Part shown: piece by piece, positions 1-6,387 of the stretch
How positions within the stretch are numbered: position 1 is the first letter of the stretch
Layout: each line of letters starts with the position of its first letter
NCBI GenBank assembly: GCA_012511735.1
Contig: JAAZFK010000140.1
Coordinates: forward strand, 1-9,517
Length of the DNA: 9,517 nt
Direction: 5' to 3'
From: Clostridiaceae bacterium
GTDB lineage: Bacteria; Bacillota; Clostridia; Saccharofermentanales; DTU023
Translations under genes and position numbers: made by a program
The notes under the pieces: model-generated
The model's database searches: none
Seen by the model: the letters and a program-made list of their open reading frames with translations, nothing else
Told to the model about the DNA's origin: nothing

Positions 1-2474
1 CCGCAGGTCATGCCGTCAACAATCAATAGAACTTCCTGGTCCATGGTTTCTTCCTCCTCTAGCGGGTCAAGGAAAATGGGACAGGCTCTGTCCGTTATCC
101 CTTCTGTAATCAATTCGTCCACACGCATGGAGCTGGTCTCTTGTCTCAACCCCTTGCGGAATCTTTCTTTGCCAGGCTTGAATCGTCTGAGCCGGAGCGC
201 GTTCAATACTACGAAGATCGAGCTGAAGCTCATGGCAAGCGCGCCGATCATGGGCGTCAGCTTGAGTCCGTAAGGAACATAGAAGGCGCCCGCCGCGATG
301 GGAATGGCGATCACATTGTAGAAGAAGGCCCAGAAGAGATTTTCCTTAATCGTCCTCAAGGTTTTGCGGCTCAGTTCAATGGCTGTGACGGCGTCATTCA
401 ATTCATTGCGGACCAGCACCACATCCGCCGAATCAATGGCGATGTCACTGCCGGCCCCGATGGCGATTCCAACATCGGCCACGGCAAGCGCCGGCGCGTC
501 ATTGATGCCGTCACCCACCATGGCAACCCGCTCGCCTCTAGCGCGAAGGCGGTTGACCACCTCCGCTTTATCAGTCGGCAAGACCTCGGCGATCACCTGA
601 ACCCCGCCCAGCTCGCGGCCGATGGCTTCAGCTGTCGCCTGCCGGTCACCAGTCAGCATAATGACGCGGATGCCCAGCTTGTGGAGCCGGTCGACTGCCT
701 TGACGCTGCCCGGCTTCAGTCGGTCGGTCGCTCCGATCAGTCCCAGGAGTTTGTCATCCAGGGCCATGAAAAGGATGGTTCGGCCCTGGGCCGCCAGCTC
801 ATCGGCACTTTGTTCCAGGGCCTGGTCTCTGGCACCCAGCTCCTTCATGTAGTTGGCACTGCCGATGTAGACCGTCCGCTCATCTTTCAAAAGACCCTTG
901 ACGCCCTTGCCCGGGACCGCCTCAAAACGCTCCAATGGAATGCGGTCTGTCAGCTGCCGCTCCTGAGCAGCCTGGAGTACCGCGCCGGCCAGGGGGTGTT
1001 CGGACAACTCTTCCAGGGTCGCCGCCAGGGTCAGCAGCTGATCCTCGCTATCGAATGAGGCATCGGATTCTTCTCCCACCAGGATCTCTGTCACCACGGG
1101 CTTTCCTACCGTTAAGGTTCCGGTCTTGTCAAACACCACACTGGTCAAATTACCGGCGTCTTCCAATGCTTCTCCGGATTTAATCAGGATGCCGTGACGG
1201 GCTCCCTGGCCTGTCGCCACCATGATGGCAACGGGTGTCGCAAGTCCAAGCGCGCAGGGACAGGAAATGACCAGAACAGAAATCGCCATGGAGAAGGCCA
1301 GCTCACCCGGGTAGCCCGCAAGCAACCAGACAGCCAGGGTCACAAGGGCGATGACAATCACGATGGGAACGAAAACACCGGCCACCTTGTCGGCCAGCCG
1401 TGCCACCGGCGCCTTGGAGGAAGAAGCCTCCTCCATCAGATGGATCATCTGGGCCAGGGTCGTGTCCTCGCCTGTTTTAGTGGCCTCAAAAAGAAGGGTG
1501 CCGGTCCCGTTGATGGTGGCCGAGGTCACAGGGTCGCCTGGCGCTTTTTCGACCGGGATACTCTCCCCCGTCATGGCGGATTCATCGATGGAGCTGTGTC
1601 CTTCACGGACGACGCCATCACAGGGCACACGGGCACCGGGCAAGAGAACCACCAGATCCCCGGGACGCAGGTCTTCCGCGTCAATCTCGATCCGTTGGCC
1701 GTCCCGCATCACCAGGGCCGTCTGAGGGACAAGATCCATGAGACCCGTCAAGGCCTCGGAGGTCTTGCCCTTGGCTCTTGCCTCCAAGGTCTTACCTACC
1801 ATAATCAAGACCAGGATCATGGCAGCCGATTCAAAGTAAAGCTGATGTAGATAGCGGTCGATCAGGGCGCTGTCCCCGAATCCCAAGCCATTGCCAATCC
1901 GGTAGATGGCGAAGATCCCAAAAACAAAAGAAGCGGCAGAACCGAGCGCGATCAGGGTATTCATATTGGGAGCTTTGTGAATCAGCCCCTTGAAGCCCGA
2001 TGTAAAGAAAAAGCCATTGATGATGAGAACCGGCAGGGCGAAGACCATCTGTAAAAGCGCGTAACCGACCGCGTTTTCATGGCCCGTCAGAAAAGATGGA
2101 AGAGGCAGTCCCAACATGGGACCCATTGACAGCCACATGAGAGGAATCAGCAGGATCGTCGACACGAGCAGGCGATGCAGCATCTGCCGCTCTTCCCTTT
2201 CACGCTCCTCGACCAGCATTTGTCGTTCAGCCCGTCGATCCCGCTTTCTGGATGTCCCGCTTTGGCCAACCAGGCTGATGCCGTAGCCGGCTTTCTCAAC
2301 CGCTTCCATGACGGCCGCCTCCGACTGGACCTTGTCGTCCAGGTCCACGGTCATGGTCCCTGTCAGTAAATTGACATTGACCTCGCTCACACCGTCCAAT
2401 TTTTCGACTGACCGGGTCACCGCTGCCTGGCAGGAGGCACAGGTCATCCCGGTAACGGCAAAGGTTTTTTTCAT
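1..2474 (-). CDS. copA: Copper-translocating P1B-type ATPase with N- and C-terminal HMA domains (3' end cut by window)
   Basis: Membrane pump that uses ATP to export Cu(+) from the cytoplasm. I translated the frame by hand from ATG at 2474: 824 codons without a stop reach base 3, and the gene continues past base 1. Domains in order: HMA domain (residues 1-70) with metal-binding CASC at 12-15; charged linker (75-100); membrane segments from about 100; actuator motif TGES 302-305; intramembrane CPC 405-407; phosphorylation motif DKTGT 449-453; HP 493-494; GDGINDAP 654-661; then YN 719-720 and MSFSS 748-752, the TM7/TM8 signatures of the Cu(+) subgroup. A linker of about 45 residues after the last membrane segment leads to a second HMA whose GMTC (821-824) is the last thing visible. 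The ribosome binding site is probably GAGGGG about 8 nt upstream. No CsoR, CopY or separate CopZ gene is seen beside it. Family and metal class are seen from motifs; the export direction is known for CopA relatives. Confidence 0.96.
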   Translation of the reverse strand, partial: MKKTFAVTGMTCASCQAAVTRSVEKLDGVSEVNVNLLTGTMTVDLDDKVQSEAAVMEAVEKAGYGISLVGQSGTSRKRDRRAERQMLVEEREREERQMLHRLLVSTILLIPLMWLSMGPMLGLPLPSFLTGHENAVGYALLQMVFALPVLIINGFFFTSGFKGLIHKAPNMNTLIALGSAASFVFGIFAIYRIGNGLGFGDSALIDRYLHQLYFESAAMILVLIMVGKTLEARAKGKTSEALTGLMDLVPQTALVMRDGQRIEIDAEDLRPGDLVVLLPGARVPCDGVVREGHSSIDESAMTGESIPVEKAPGDPVTSATINGTGTLLFEATKTGEDTTLAQMIHLMEEASSSKAPVARLADKVAGVFVPIVIVIALVTLAVWLLAGYPGELAFSMAISVLVISCPCALGLATPVAIMVATGQGARHGILIKSGEALEDAGNLTSVVFDKTGTLTVGKPVVTEILVGEESDASFDSEDQLLTLAATLEELSEHPLAGAVLQAAQERQLTDRIPLERFEAVPGKGVKGLLKDERTVYIGSANYMKELGARDQALEQSADELAAQGRTILFMALDDKLLGLIGATDRLKPGSVKAVDRLHKLGIRVIMLTGDRQATAEAIGRELGGVQVIAEVLPTDKAEVVNRLRARGERVAMVGDGINDAPALAVADVGIAIGAGSDIAIDSADVVLVRNELNDAVTAIELSRKTLRTIKENLFWAFFYNVIAIPIAAGAFYVPYGLKLTPMIGALAMSFSSIFVVLNALRLRRFKPGKERFRKGLRQETSSMRVDELITEGITDRACPIFLDPLEEEETMDQEVLLIVDGMTC
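42..58 (-). promoter_or_regulatory. Possible internal ribosome binding site and ATG inside copA
   Basis: A perfect AGGAGG (58 to 53) lies 8 nt before ATG (44 to 42), in the same frame as copA (codon 811). Initiation here would make a free polypeptide starting MDQEVLLIVDGMTC, which is the start of an HMA domain like the copper chaperone CopZ. The copA frame has no stop codon before this ATG, so the downstream HMA is at least also made as part of the ATPase. The site sits in a Glu-rich stretch (LEEEET) whose GAG/GAA codons could produce a Shine-Dalgarno match by chance. Whether ribosomes start here is inference. Confidence 0.4.
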
Positions 2475-2499
2475 AGAACTACCCCTCTTTCCTCCCGTT

Positions 2500-2529
2500 A
2501 TCTTACGGCTGGAATAGCTGCGCTGTCGT
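2500..2529 (-). promoter_or_regulatory. Candidate copA promoter
   Basis: On the minus strand, ACGACA (2529-2524, four of six matches to TTGACA) is followed after 18 nt by TAAGAT (2505-2500, four of six to TATAAT). Transcription would start near 2493, leaving a leader of about 20 nt that contains the ribosome binding site of copA. Both boxes are only moderate matches. The -35 box lies inside the dyad at 2518-2543, which fits repression by a bound regulator. An alternative is that copA is read through from the upstream genes. Confidence 0.35.
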
Positions 2530-2543
2530 AACGACGGGCGCAG
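2518..2543. repeat. 26-bp imperfect inverted repeat in the copA leader
   Basis: The arms are CTGCGC (2518-2523) with GCGCAG (2538-2543), and inside them GTCGT (2525-2529) with ACGAC (2531-2535). One unpaired base on the left and two on the right separate the inner and outer parts, and the centre is a single A. Eleven base pairs are complementary. It lies between the upstream gene's stop codon and copA. No T-run follows it on the minus strand, so it does not look like an intrinsic terminator; an operator is the better guess. It does not match the CopY box TACAnnTGTA. Confidence 0.5.
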
Positions 2544-2574
2544 ACCACCTGTTCACATGTGAGGAGGGAAGTTG

Positions 2575-3393
2575 TCAGACTCCCGCTTTGCCGCTCTTCG
2601 AAGCTTGTCGCTTGATCCATCCACGAAGGAGGAGGCGGGTGCGCCAGAAATAAAAGCGGTGACGCCTGGGCAGCAAAGTGGTGTCAAGCGGATAAAAGAA
2701 GCGGCCCGCGTCCAGATCCAGCAATACGGGGTAGAGACTTGCCTGGCAACCGGTCGTCCCCAGATAATTGACGACGCCCGCAGCAGCGGATGTCACCTCA
2801 TCGCGGTTTTTCATATCTGTCAGAAAAATCAGCCTGTTTCGCGGAGCTGGATAAGGGCCGTAGAGTTCCTCGATCTTTCTTTCGCTCTCCTTGAGAATCT
2901 GATCCACGATGATCACGTTCAGCATGGGGTGGTAGAAGAAGAAGAGCCGGTCCACCAGCCGTGTCCTGCCAAAGGAGGGAATCATGCGCTTGCGCACCAG
3001 CACAGCGTCAAAAGGCTGGAAACCTGTTTTGATCCATTTTTTATTGACAAAGTGATCCCGGATCTCATTGCGGTAGCCGGGCCAGCTGTCCTGGAGCCGG
3101 CGGTATTTTTTGCGGAAGCGGAAACGTCGGATTCGATCCAGCCGCTTGATGCTTTTCGGGTTGCCGGGACTGAACCGCTCCAGCTTGATGCTCGAAAACA
3201 GCTGGAAAAGGAAAACCAACAGCATGAGCCCATAAAGGACGAAGGCAACCGTCAAGGCGGTGTCCAGGTATTTGAGCGCCTCAAAATCGGGCGCCTGGCC
3301 GATTTTCTTGCGTAGCCACAACAAGCCGGCGCCGATCAGGGCGAGGATGACGAAATGGGAAAATAGATCCCTGAACCAACCCTTGCCGCGCAT
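2575..3393 (-). CDS. Uncharacterised protein with two N-terminal membrane segments
   Basis: 272 residues; I do not recognise the family. Hydrophobic segments at about 12-28 and 46-68 are probably membrane-spanning. A strongly basic stretch follows (69-100, rich in Arg and Lys), so the large remainder (about 70-272) is probably cytoplasmic. The middle part has an alternating hydrophobic and charged pattern (for example VIIVDQILKESERKIEELYG, 160-179) that suggests a folded alpha/beta domain; the end (242-263) is again basic. The ATG at 3393 lies 2 nt after the stop codon of the OsmC-family gene and has no clear Shine-Dalgarno sequence, so translation probably depends on coupling to that gene. 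The other two frames near the 3' end offer no convincing continuation, so I see no sign of a frameshift. Real gene: likely, from length, coupling and composition. Function: unknown. Confidence 0.75.
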   Translation of the reverse strand: MRGKGWFRDLFSHFVILALIGAGLLWLRKKIGQAPDFEALKYLDTALTVAFVLYGLMLLVFLFQLFSSIKLERFSPGNPKSIKRLDRIRRFRFRKKYRRLQDSWPGYRNEIRDHFVNKKWIKTGFQPFDAVLVRKRMIPSFGRTRLVDRLFFFYHPMLNVIIVDQILKESERKIEELYGPYPAPRNRLIFLTDMKNRDEVTSAAAGVVNYLGTTGCQASLYPVLLDLDAGRFFYPLDTTLLPRRHRFYFWRTRLLLRGWIKRQASKSGKAGV

Positions 3394-3395
3394 GC

Positions 3396-3791
3396 TTAAG
3401 GGAGCAGGGTCAGTTTGGTCTCAATTTCGGCGACATGAGAAAGTGTCTGGAAGACTGAACAGTACTTGCCCGCGATTTCACTCGCCCGATTGAACTGTTT
3501 GTCCTTCTCCACATCAGCGCCCTTGACTACCATGTCAATAATGACATGCTGCAAAGTGGTGGGTGATTCCTTGCGGTGATGCCCCTCTACGTCGATGGTA
3601 ACTTCTTCATAGGACAGTTGCATCTTCTCGGTAATCCCGAGAAAAGTCACATAGAAGCAACCGGCCAGTCCGGAAAGGACCAGATCGTAAGGACCGAATT
3701 GATCCTCTTCAGGTCCCATAATCAAGCTGCCCCGACTGGTTTCAACAACACCATGATAACGCGGCTCAAAAACCGCCTTGATATGACTCAT
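3396..3791 (-). CDS. OsmC/Ohr-family protein (thiol peroxidase-like)
   Basis: 131 residues, within the usual size for the family. OsmC/Ohr proteins are cytoplasmic dimers that use two cysteines to reduce organic hydroperoxides; some subfamilies (YhfA-like) have no proven substrate. Visible signatures are GPYDLVLSGLAGCF (33-46), with the first cysteine at 45 at the start of the central helix, and the second cysteine at 111 in KYCSVFQTLSHVAEI. The TLQHVIIDMVVKG stretch (79-91) fits the family's beta strands. A good ribosome binding site, GGAGG, lies 5 nt before the ATG. It follows the htrA stop codon by 24 bp and precedes the next gene by 2 bp, so the three are probably co-transcribed. The family is secure. 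The specific activity is not: it could be a hydroperoxide reductase or a YhfA-like member of unknown role. Confidence 0.88.
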   Translation of the reverse strand: MSHIKAVFEPRYHGVVETSRGSLIMGPEEDQFGPYDLVLSGLAGCFYVTFLGITEKMQLSYEEVTIDVEGHHRKESPTTLQHVIIDMVVKGADVEKDKQFNRASEIAGKYCSVFQTLSHVAEIETKLTLLP

Positions 3792-3815
3792 ACCTTCCTC
3801 CGTTCAAGTCATGGC

Positions 3816-5087
3816 TCAGGACGAGGCCCCGAGCTCCAATTCAACCGTCTTCTTTTCCGATCCGCGGTAGAAAGTCAGGGTCACCTGATCGCCTGCCGCG
3901 TGTTGATTCTTGGCATCGGCCAGCTCCTTGGTGGTTGTCACCTCCTGACCTTCAAAGGCCGTGATGACATCACCTGCCTGGAGCCCGGCCTCATCCCCGG
4001 CGCTTCCCGGCTCAACCGATACCACGACGACCCCAGGGTAGTGAAGTCCCTGGTCATCTGCCAGATTCTCCTCCACGGTGGACACCGTGATACCCAGCAT
4101 GGGCCAGACATGTTTGCCGGTCCGGATAATACTTTCAATAATTGGTTTAGCCGCATTGACGGGTATAGCAAAGCTGATCCCCTGAACCTGCTCAATCGAG
4201 CCGGGATCACTGAAGATGATCTTCAACTGGTTGATCCCGATCACCTCTCCGTAAGCGTTGAGAAGGGCCCCGCCTGAATTGCCCGGGTTCAGGGCCGCGT
4301 CGGTCTGGATCAGGGCGATCGGTGTCTGAGCCAGCTCCCGGTCAAGAGCAGAGATGATGCCCGAAGTCACGGTTCCTGACAACCTCCCCGTCGGATTGCC
4401 GATGGCGATGGCCATCTCACCGATCAGAAGCTTGGACGAGTCTCCCAGCTCCACGGCGGGCAGCCCCGTCGCGTCAATTTTCAAGACCGCCACATCGGCG
4501 TATGCATCACTGCCGACCAGCTTGGTCTCGAAGGCCCGGCCATCTTCCAGATTGACATGAATGGAACGGGCATTTTCGACGACATGGGCATTGGTGACCA
4601 CGTAGCCGTCCTCTGAGATGATGAATCCTGACCCGGCTACCATATTCTGGGAGAGGTCCCCGAACTGGTTGGTGACCATCACGTCCGTGTAGATGGCGAC
4701 AACTGCCGGCTTGGCCTTATCCACAATCTGAGGGATGGTCAGCGTGGATTTTCCTTCCTGGGGCGCAGGGAGCGCGACCCCGGGCAGGTTAAACTGTGGA
4801 TCCGTTGCCTCAGTATCGGGTACACCGGGCGCCGTCGCCTCCGATTGAGGCTCTGTAACCGCGGGCTCAGTCACTTCGCTGGTCGTCGGCACAGGTCTCA
4901 GGAATTTATCTTTATTGGCGTGCAGCAGCAGAATTAAGGCTGTGATCGCGGAGAAAACAAAGACAGCGATCAGGGCCACCAGGATGATGCCAAGGGCCAG
5001 ATTGCCCGATCGGCCTTCCCCGCCATTGCTACGGGTTCTCTTTCCGGCGTACTGTCTGTCGTCGTCGGGCTTGTATTCATCGTTCAT
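3816..5087 (-). CDS. htrA: HtrA/DegP-like membrane-anchored serine protease with one PDZ domain
   Basis: Envelope quality-control protease that degrades misfolded exported proteins. From the ATG at 5087 it has 423 residues. In order: a short acidic, then basic cytoplasmic N-terminus (1-28); one membrane segment (about 29-55); a Thr/Glu/Pro-rich linker (about 65-115); the trypsin-like domain with catalytic His168 (TNAHVV), Asp198 (ADVAVLK) and Ser271 (GNSGGALL); and a C-terminal PDZ domain (about 327-421, with VVSVEPGSAGDEAGLQAGDV). All three catalytic residues are present. I chose 5087 because AGGAGG (5101-5096) lies 8 nt upstream; the same frame also opens at a TTG at 5135, which would add 16 residues but has no comparable site. 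One transmembrane anchor and one PDZ domain are the normal layout of Gram-positive HtrA proteins. It leads a close trio with the OsmC-family gene and the two-span membrane protein. Whether it is HtrA, HtrB or YyxA in the Bacillus sense cannot be told. Confidence 0.95.
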   Translation of the reverse strand: MNDEYKPDDDRQYAGKRTRSNGGEGRSGNLALGIILVALIAVFVFSAITALILLLHANKDKFLRPVPTTSEVTEPAVTEPQSEATAPGVPDTEATDPQFNLPGVALPAPQEGKSTLTIPQIVDKAKPAVVAIYTDVMVTNQFGDLSQNMVAGSGFIISEDGYVVTNAHVVENARSIHVNLEDGRAFETKLVGSDAYADVAVLKIDATGLPAVELGDSSKLLIGEMAIAIGNPTGRLSGTVTSGIISALDRELAQTPIALIQTDAALNPGNSGGALLNAYGEVIGINQLKIIFSDPGSIEQVQGISFAIPVNAAKPIIESIIRTGKHVWPMLGITVSTVEENLADDQGLHYPGVVVVSVEPGSAGDEAGLQAGDVITAFEGQEVTTTKELADAKNQHAAGDQVTLTFYRGSEKKTVELELGASS

Positions 5088-5250
5088 CTCAGAGTCCTCC
5101 TCTCCCGCGCCATCCCAAGACGCTACACGATTCAAAGCGTTACCGGGCCATCAGTCCGAAACACACTCTTGCTGTCCCCTTCTCTTCACAAAGGTCCTGT
5201 TCCTATCTTACAGCGCCTTATCCACGAAGAGGGAACAATGGTAACAACCG
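5088..5250 (-). other. 163-bp leader before htrA
   Basis: This non-coding stretch separates the multi-pass membrane protein from htrA. It contains the htrA ribosome binding site (5101-5096). The octamer GTAAGATA occurs here (5211-5204) and also in the copA leader (2506-2499), where it contains the proposed -10 box; here I find no good -35 at the right distance. I see no hairpin followed by T residues, so no terminator for the upstream gene. A promoter is likely given the length of the gap, but I cannot place it. Confidence 0.4.
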
Positions 5251-6291
5251 TCAAGCCTCCGGCTCAAGATCGGCGTCAGGCTGTTCTTTTTCCTTTTTAT
5301 CAGCGGGTCTGTCTTTCGAAAGCTTGAGTTTGGTTTTCCTGATCGACTTTTTTTTGGAACCCGCCTCAACTTTATCCTTTAAGATCTTGGCAGTTTCTTT
5401 GATTTTTTTGCCCGCCGCCTTGGTGAAGGTCATAAAGACGACAGCGAAACGGCCGGCTGACTCGCCTATCCGCTGCCAGATTTTCACAAGCTGTTTTTTG
5501 AACTGTCCTTTGCGGCGGGGTGCCCTGGCCTTGACCGGGACATCTTTTTTAACCGGCACGGGCTTCGGCGGCTCCGGTTGGCGGGCGGTCTTTGCCATGA
5601 CCGGTTTTTCTGCCGGGAGTGGGATCCCGATCTCTTCTTCTTCCACCAGTTCCCCCTGCCAGGGCTTCTCTACGACCAGTGCCGGGCTGATGCCCGCCAG
5701 CTGCCGGTCAAGTACATATTTGACCAGGTAATCGAGGCCATATTGCAACCCTTTGAAGGGCAGGATCACAGCCAGGGGAACCAGAACCAGGGTGGCCAGG
5801 ATGGCCAGCCCCTCCCCGATTACCCAGAGTCCCCCCACAACCACGCCGCCGACCGTGGCCAGGATGCCGCCCGACTTGGCGATCACATCCAAAGACGTCT
5901 CGATGTGGCCGTCCATCCTGGCAAAGATCAGGGTCAGGATAGAATCTTTCTCAAAGGTAACCAGAGGCAGAAAGTAGTGGAGCAGGACATAGAAGAGCAA
6001 GAGGTATTTAAAGGCGTAGATAAGAATCACCAGAGGTCTGACAAAGAAAGGCAGGCGTCTGTAGAAGATCGAAATGATGGGTGTCAGGATGACCAGGAAG
6101 ATCAAGAGGGCGAGGGAGGCGGGCCAACGGATCAGGATTAACTGCTGGCGCTGTTCAGGGAAAAGGGTCAAGAAGGCGAATACCGCCCCCATGGCCGCCG
6201 CAAGGAGCACGTGGGCGTTCACGTGCCGGCGCGACCGGTAATCAGTATCGCTCCATACGGAACCGATTAGAAATCCCTCAAGATAATCCAT
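5251..6291 (-). CDS. Uncharacterised multi-pass membrane protein with a Pro-rich and Lys-rich tail
   Basis: 346 residues; family not recognised. The N-terminal half is hydrophobic, with segments at about 26-43, 56-77, 85-111 and 142-178. The last is long enough for two passes and contains a Gly/Val-rich run (146-154). After about residue 205 the protein becomes polar: an acidic patch (EEEE, 217-220), a Pro/Lys-rich linker (228-260), then a Lys-rich part (260-346) with a moderately hydrophobic stretch at 280-293 and an acidic end. The basic tail would sit in the cytoplasm, where it could contact nucleic acid or acidic lipids; that is inference. The ATG at 6291 has only a weak, very close Shine-Dalgarno-like AGAGG, so the start is uncertain. 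It lies 92 bp after whiA and 163 bp before htrA, so its place in either operon is unclear. Confidence 0.72.
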   Translation of the reverse strand: MDYLEGFLIGSVWSDTDYRSRRHVNAHVLLAAAMGAVFAFLTLFPEQRQQLILIRWPASLALLIFLVILTPIISIFYRRLPFFVRPLVILIYAFKYLLLFYVLLHYFLPLVTFEKDSILTLIFARMDGHIETSLDVIAKSGGILATVGGVVVGGLWVIGEGLAILATLVLVPLAVILPFKGLQYGLDYLVKYVLDRQLAGISPALVVEKPWQGELVEEEEIGIPLPAEKPVMAKTARQPEPPKPVPVKKDVPVKARAPRRKGQFKKQLVKIWQRIGESAGRFAVVFMTFTKAAGKKIKETAKILKDKVEAGSKKKSIRKTKLKLSKDRPADKKEKEQPDADLEPEA

Positions 6292-6358
6292 ACGCCTCTA
6301 CAATCTGGCCGGCGCTTACGATAGGTCAGCTCGGCATCGGCCCCAGATGACAACATTA

Positions 6359-6387
6359 AGTATAACATTCACCCTCACGACGATCAG
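6359..6387 (-). promoter_or_regulatory. Candidate promoter for the multi-pass membrane protein
   Basis: On the minus strand TATACT (6364-6359, five of six to TATAAT) is preceded after 17 nt by CTGATC (6387-6382, three of six to TTGACA), which overlaps the whiA stop codon. Transcription would start near 6352, about 60 nt before the ATG at 6291. The direct repeat AACATT flanks the -10 box (plus-strand positions 6352-6357 and 6364-6369). The -35 match is poor. No terminator for whiA is visible in the 92-bp gap, so read-through from whiA is also possible. Confidence 0.3.

Noticed and set aside
141..1058. Long plus-strand open frame (305 codons)
   Set aside because: It is antisense to the P-type ATPase, whose minus-strand frame carries the motifs GDGINDAP and DKTGT across this stretch. 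The plus-strand product has no recognisable domain and is explained by GC-rich codon structure.
1194..1850. Plus-strand open frame (218 codons)
   Set aside because: Also antisense to copA, over its actuator and CPC regions. The His/Gly/Gln-rich product is typical of a shadow frame.
1..2474. A frameshift or stop separating copA from the second HMA
   Set aside because: Codon counting from 2474 to base 3 gives exactly 824 sense codons, and the ATG at 44 falls on codon 811 in the same frame, so the fusion is continuous.
2518..2543. The dyad before copA as an intrinsic terminator
   Set aside because: No run of T follows it on the transcribed minus strand, and the next bases are mixed.
2553..2562. 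Perfect 10-bp palindrome TCACATGTGA upstream of copA as a CopY-type box
   Set aside because: It does not match TACAnnTGTA in any register and lies about 80 bp from the ATG, upstream of the proposed promoter. It is probably chance, though another regulator cannot be excluded.
2572..3315. Plus-strand open frame (247 codons) opposite the two-span membrane protein
   Set aside because: The minus-strand frame is longer, coupled to the OsmC-family gene by a 2-nt gap and has clear membrane segments. The plus-strand product lacks these and its gene has no neighbours on that strand.
5088..5135. Longer htrA start at TTG 5135
   Set aside because: It would add 16 polar residues, but the ATG at 5087 has AGGAGG at 8 nt while the TTG has no comparable site.
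5578..6141. Plus-strand open frame (187 codons) opposite the multi-pass membrane protein
   Set aside because: A Gln/Asp-rich shadow of a hydrophobic minus-strand coding sequence; no ribosome binding site or domain seen.
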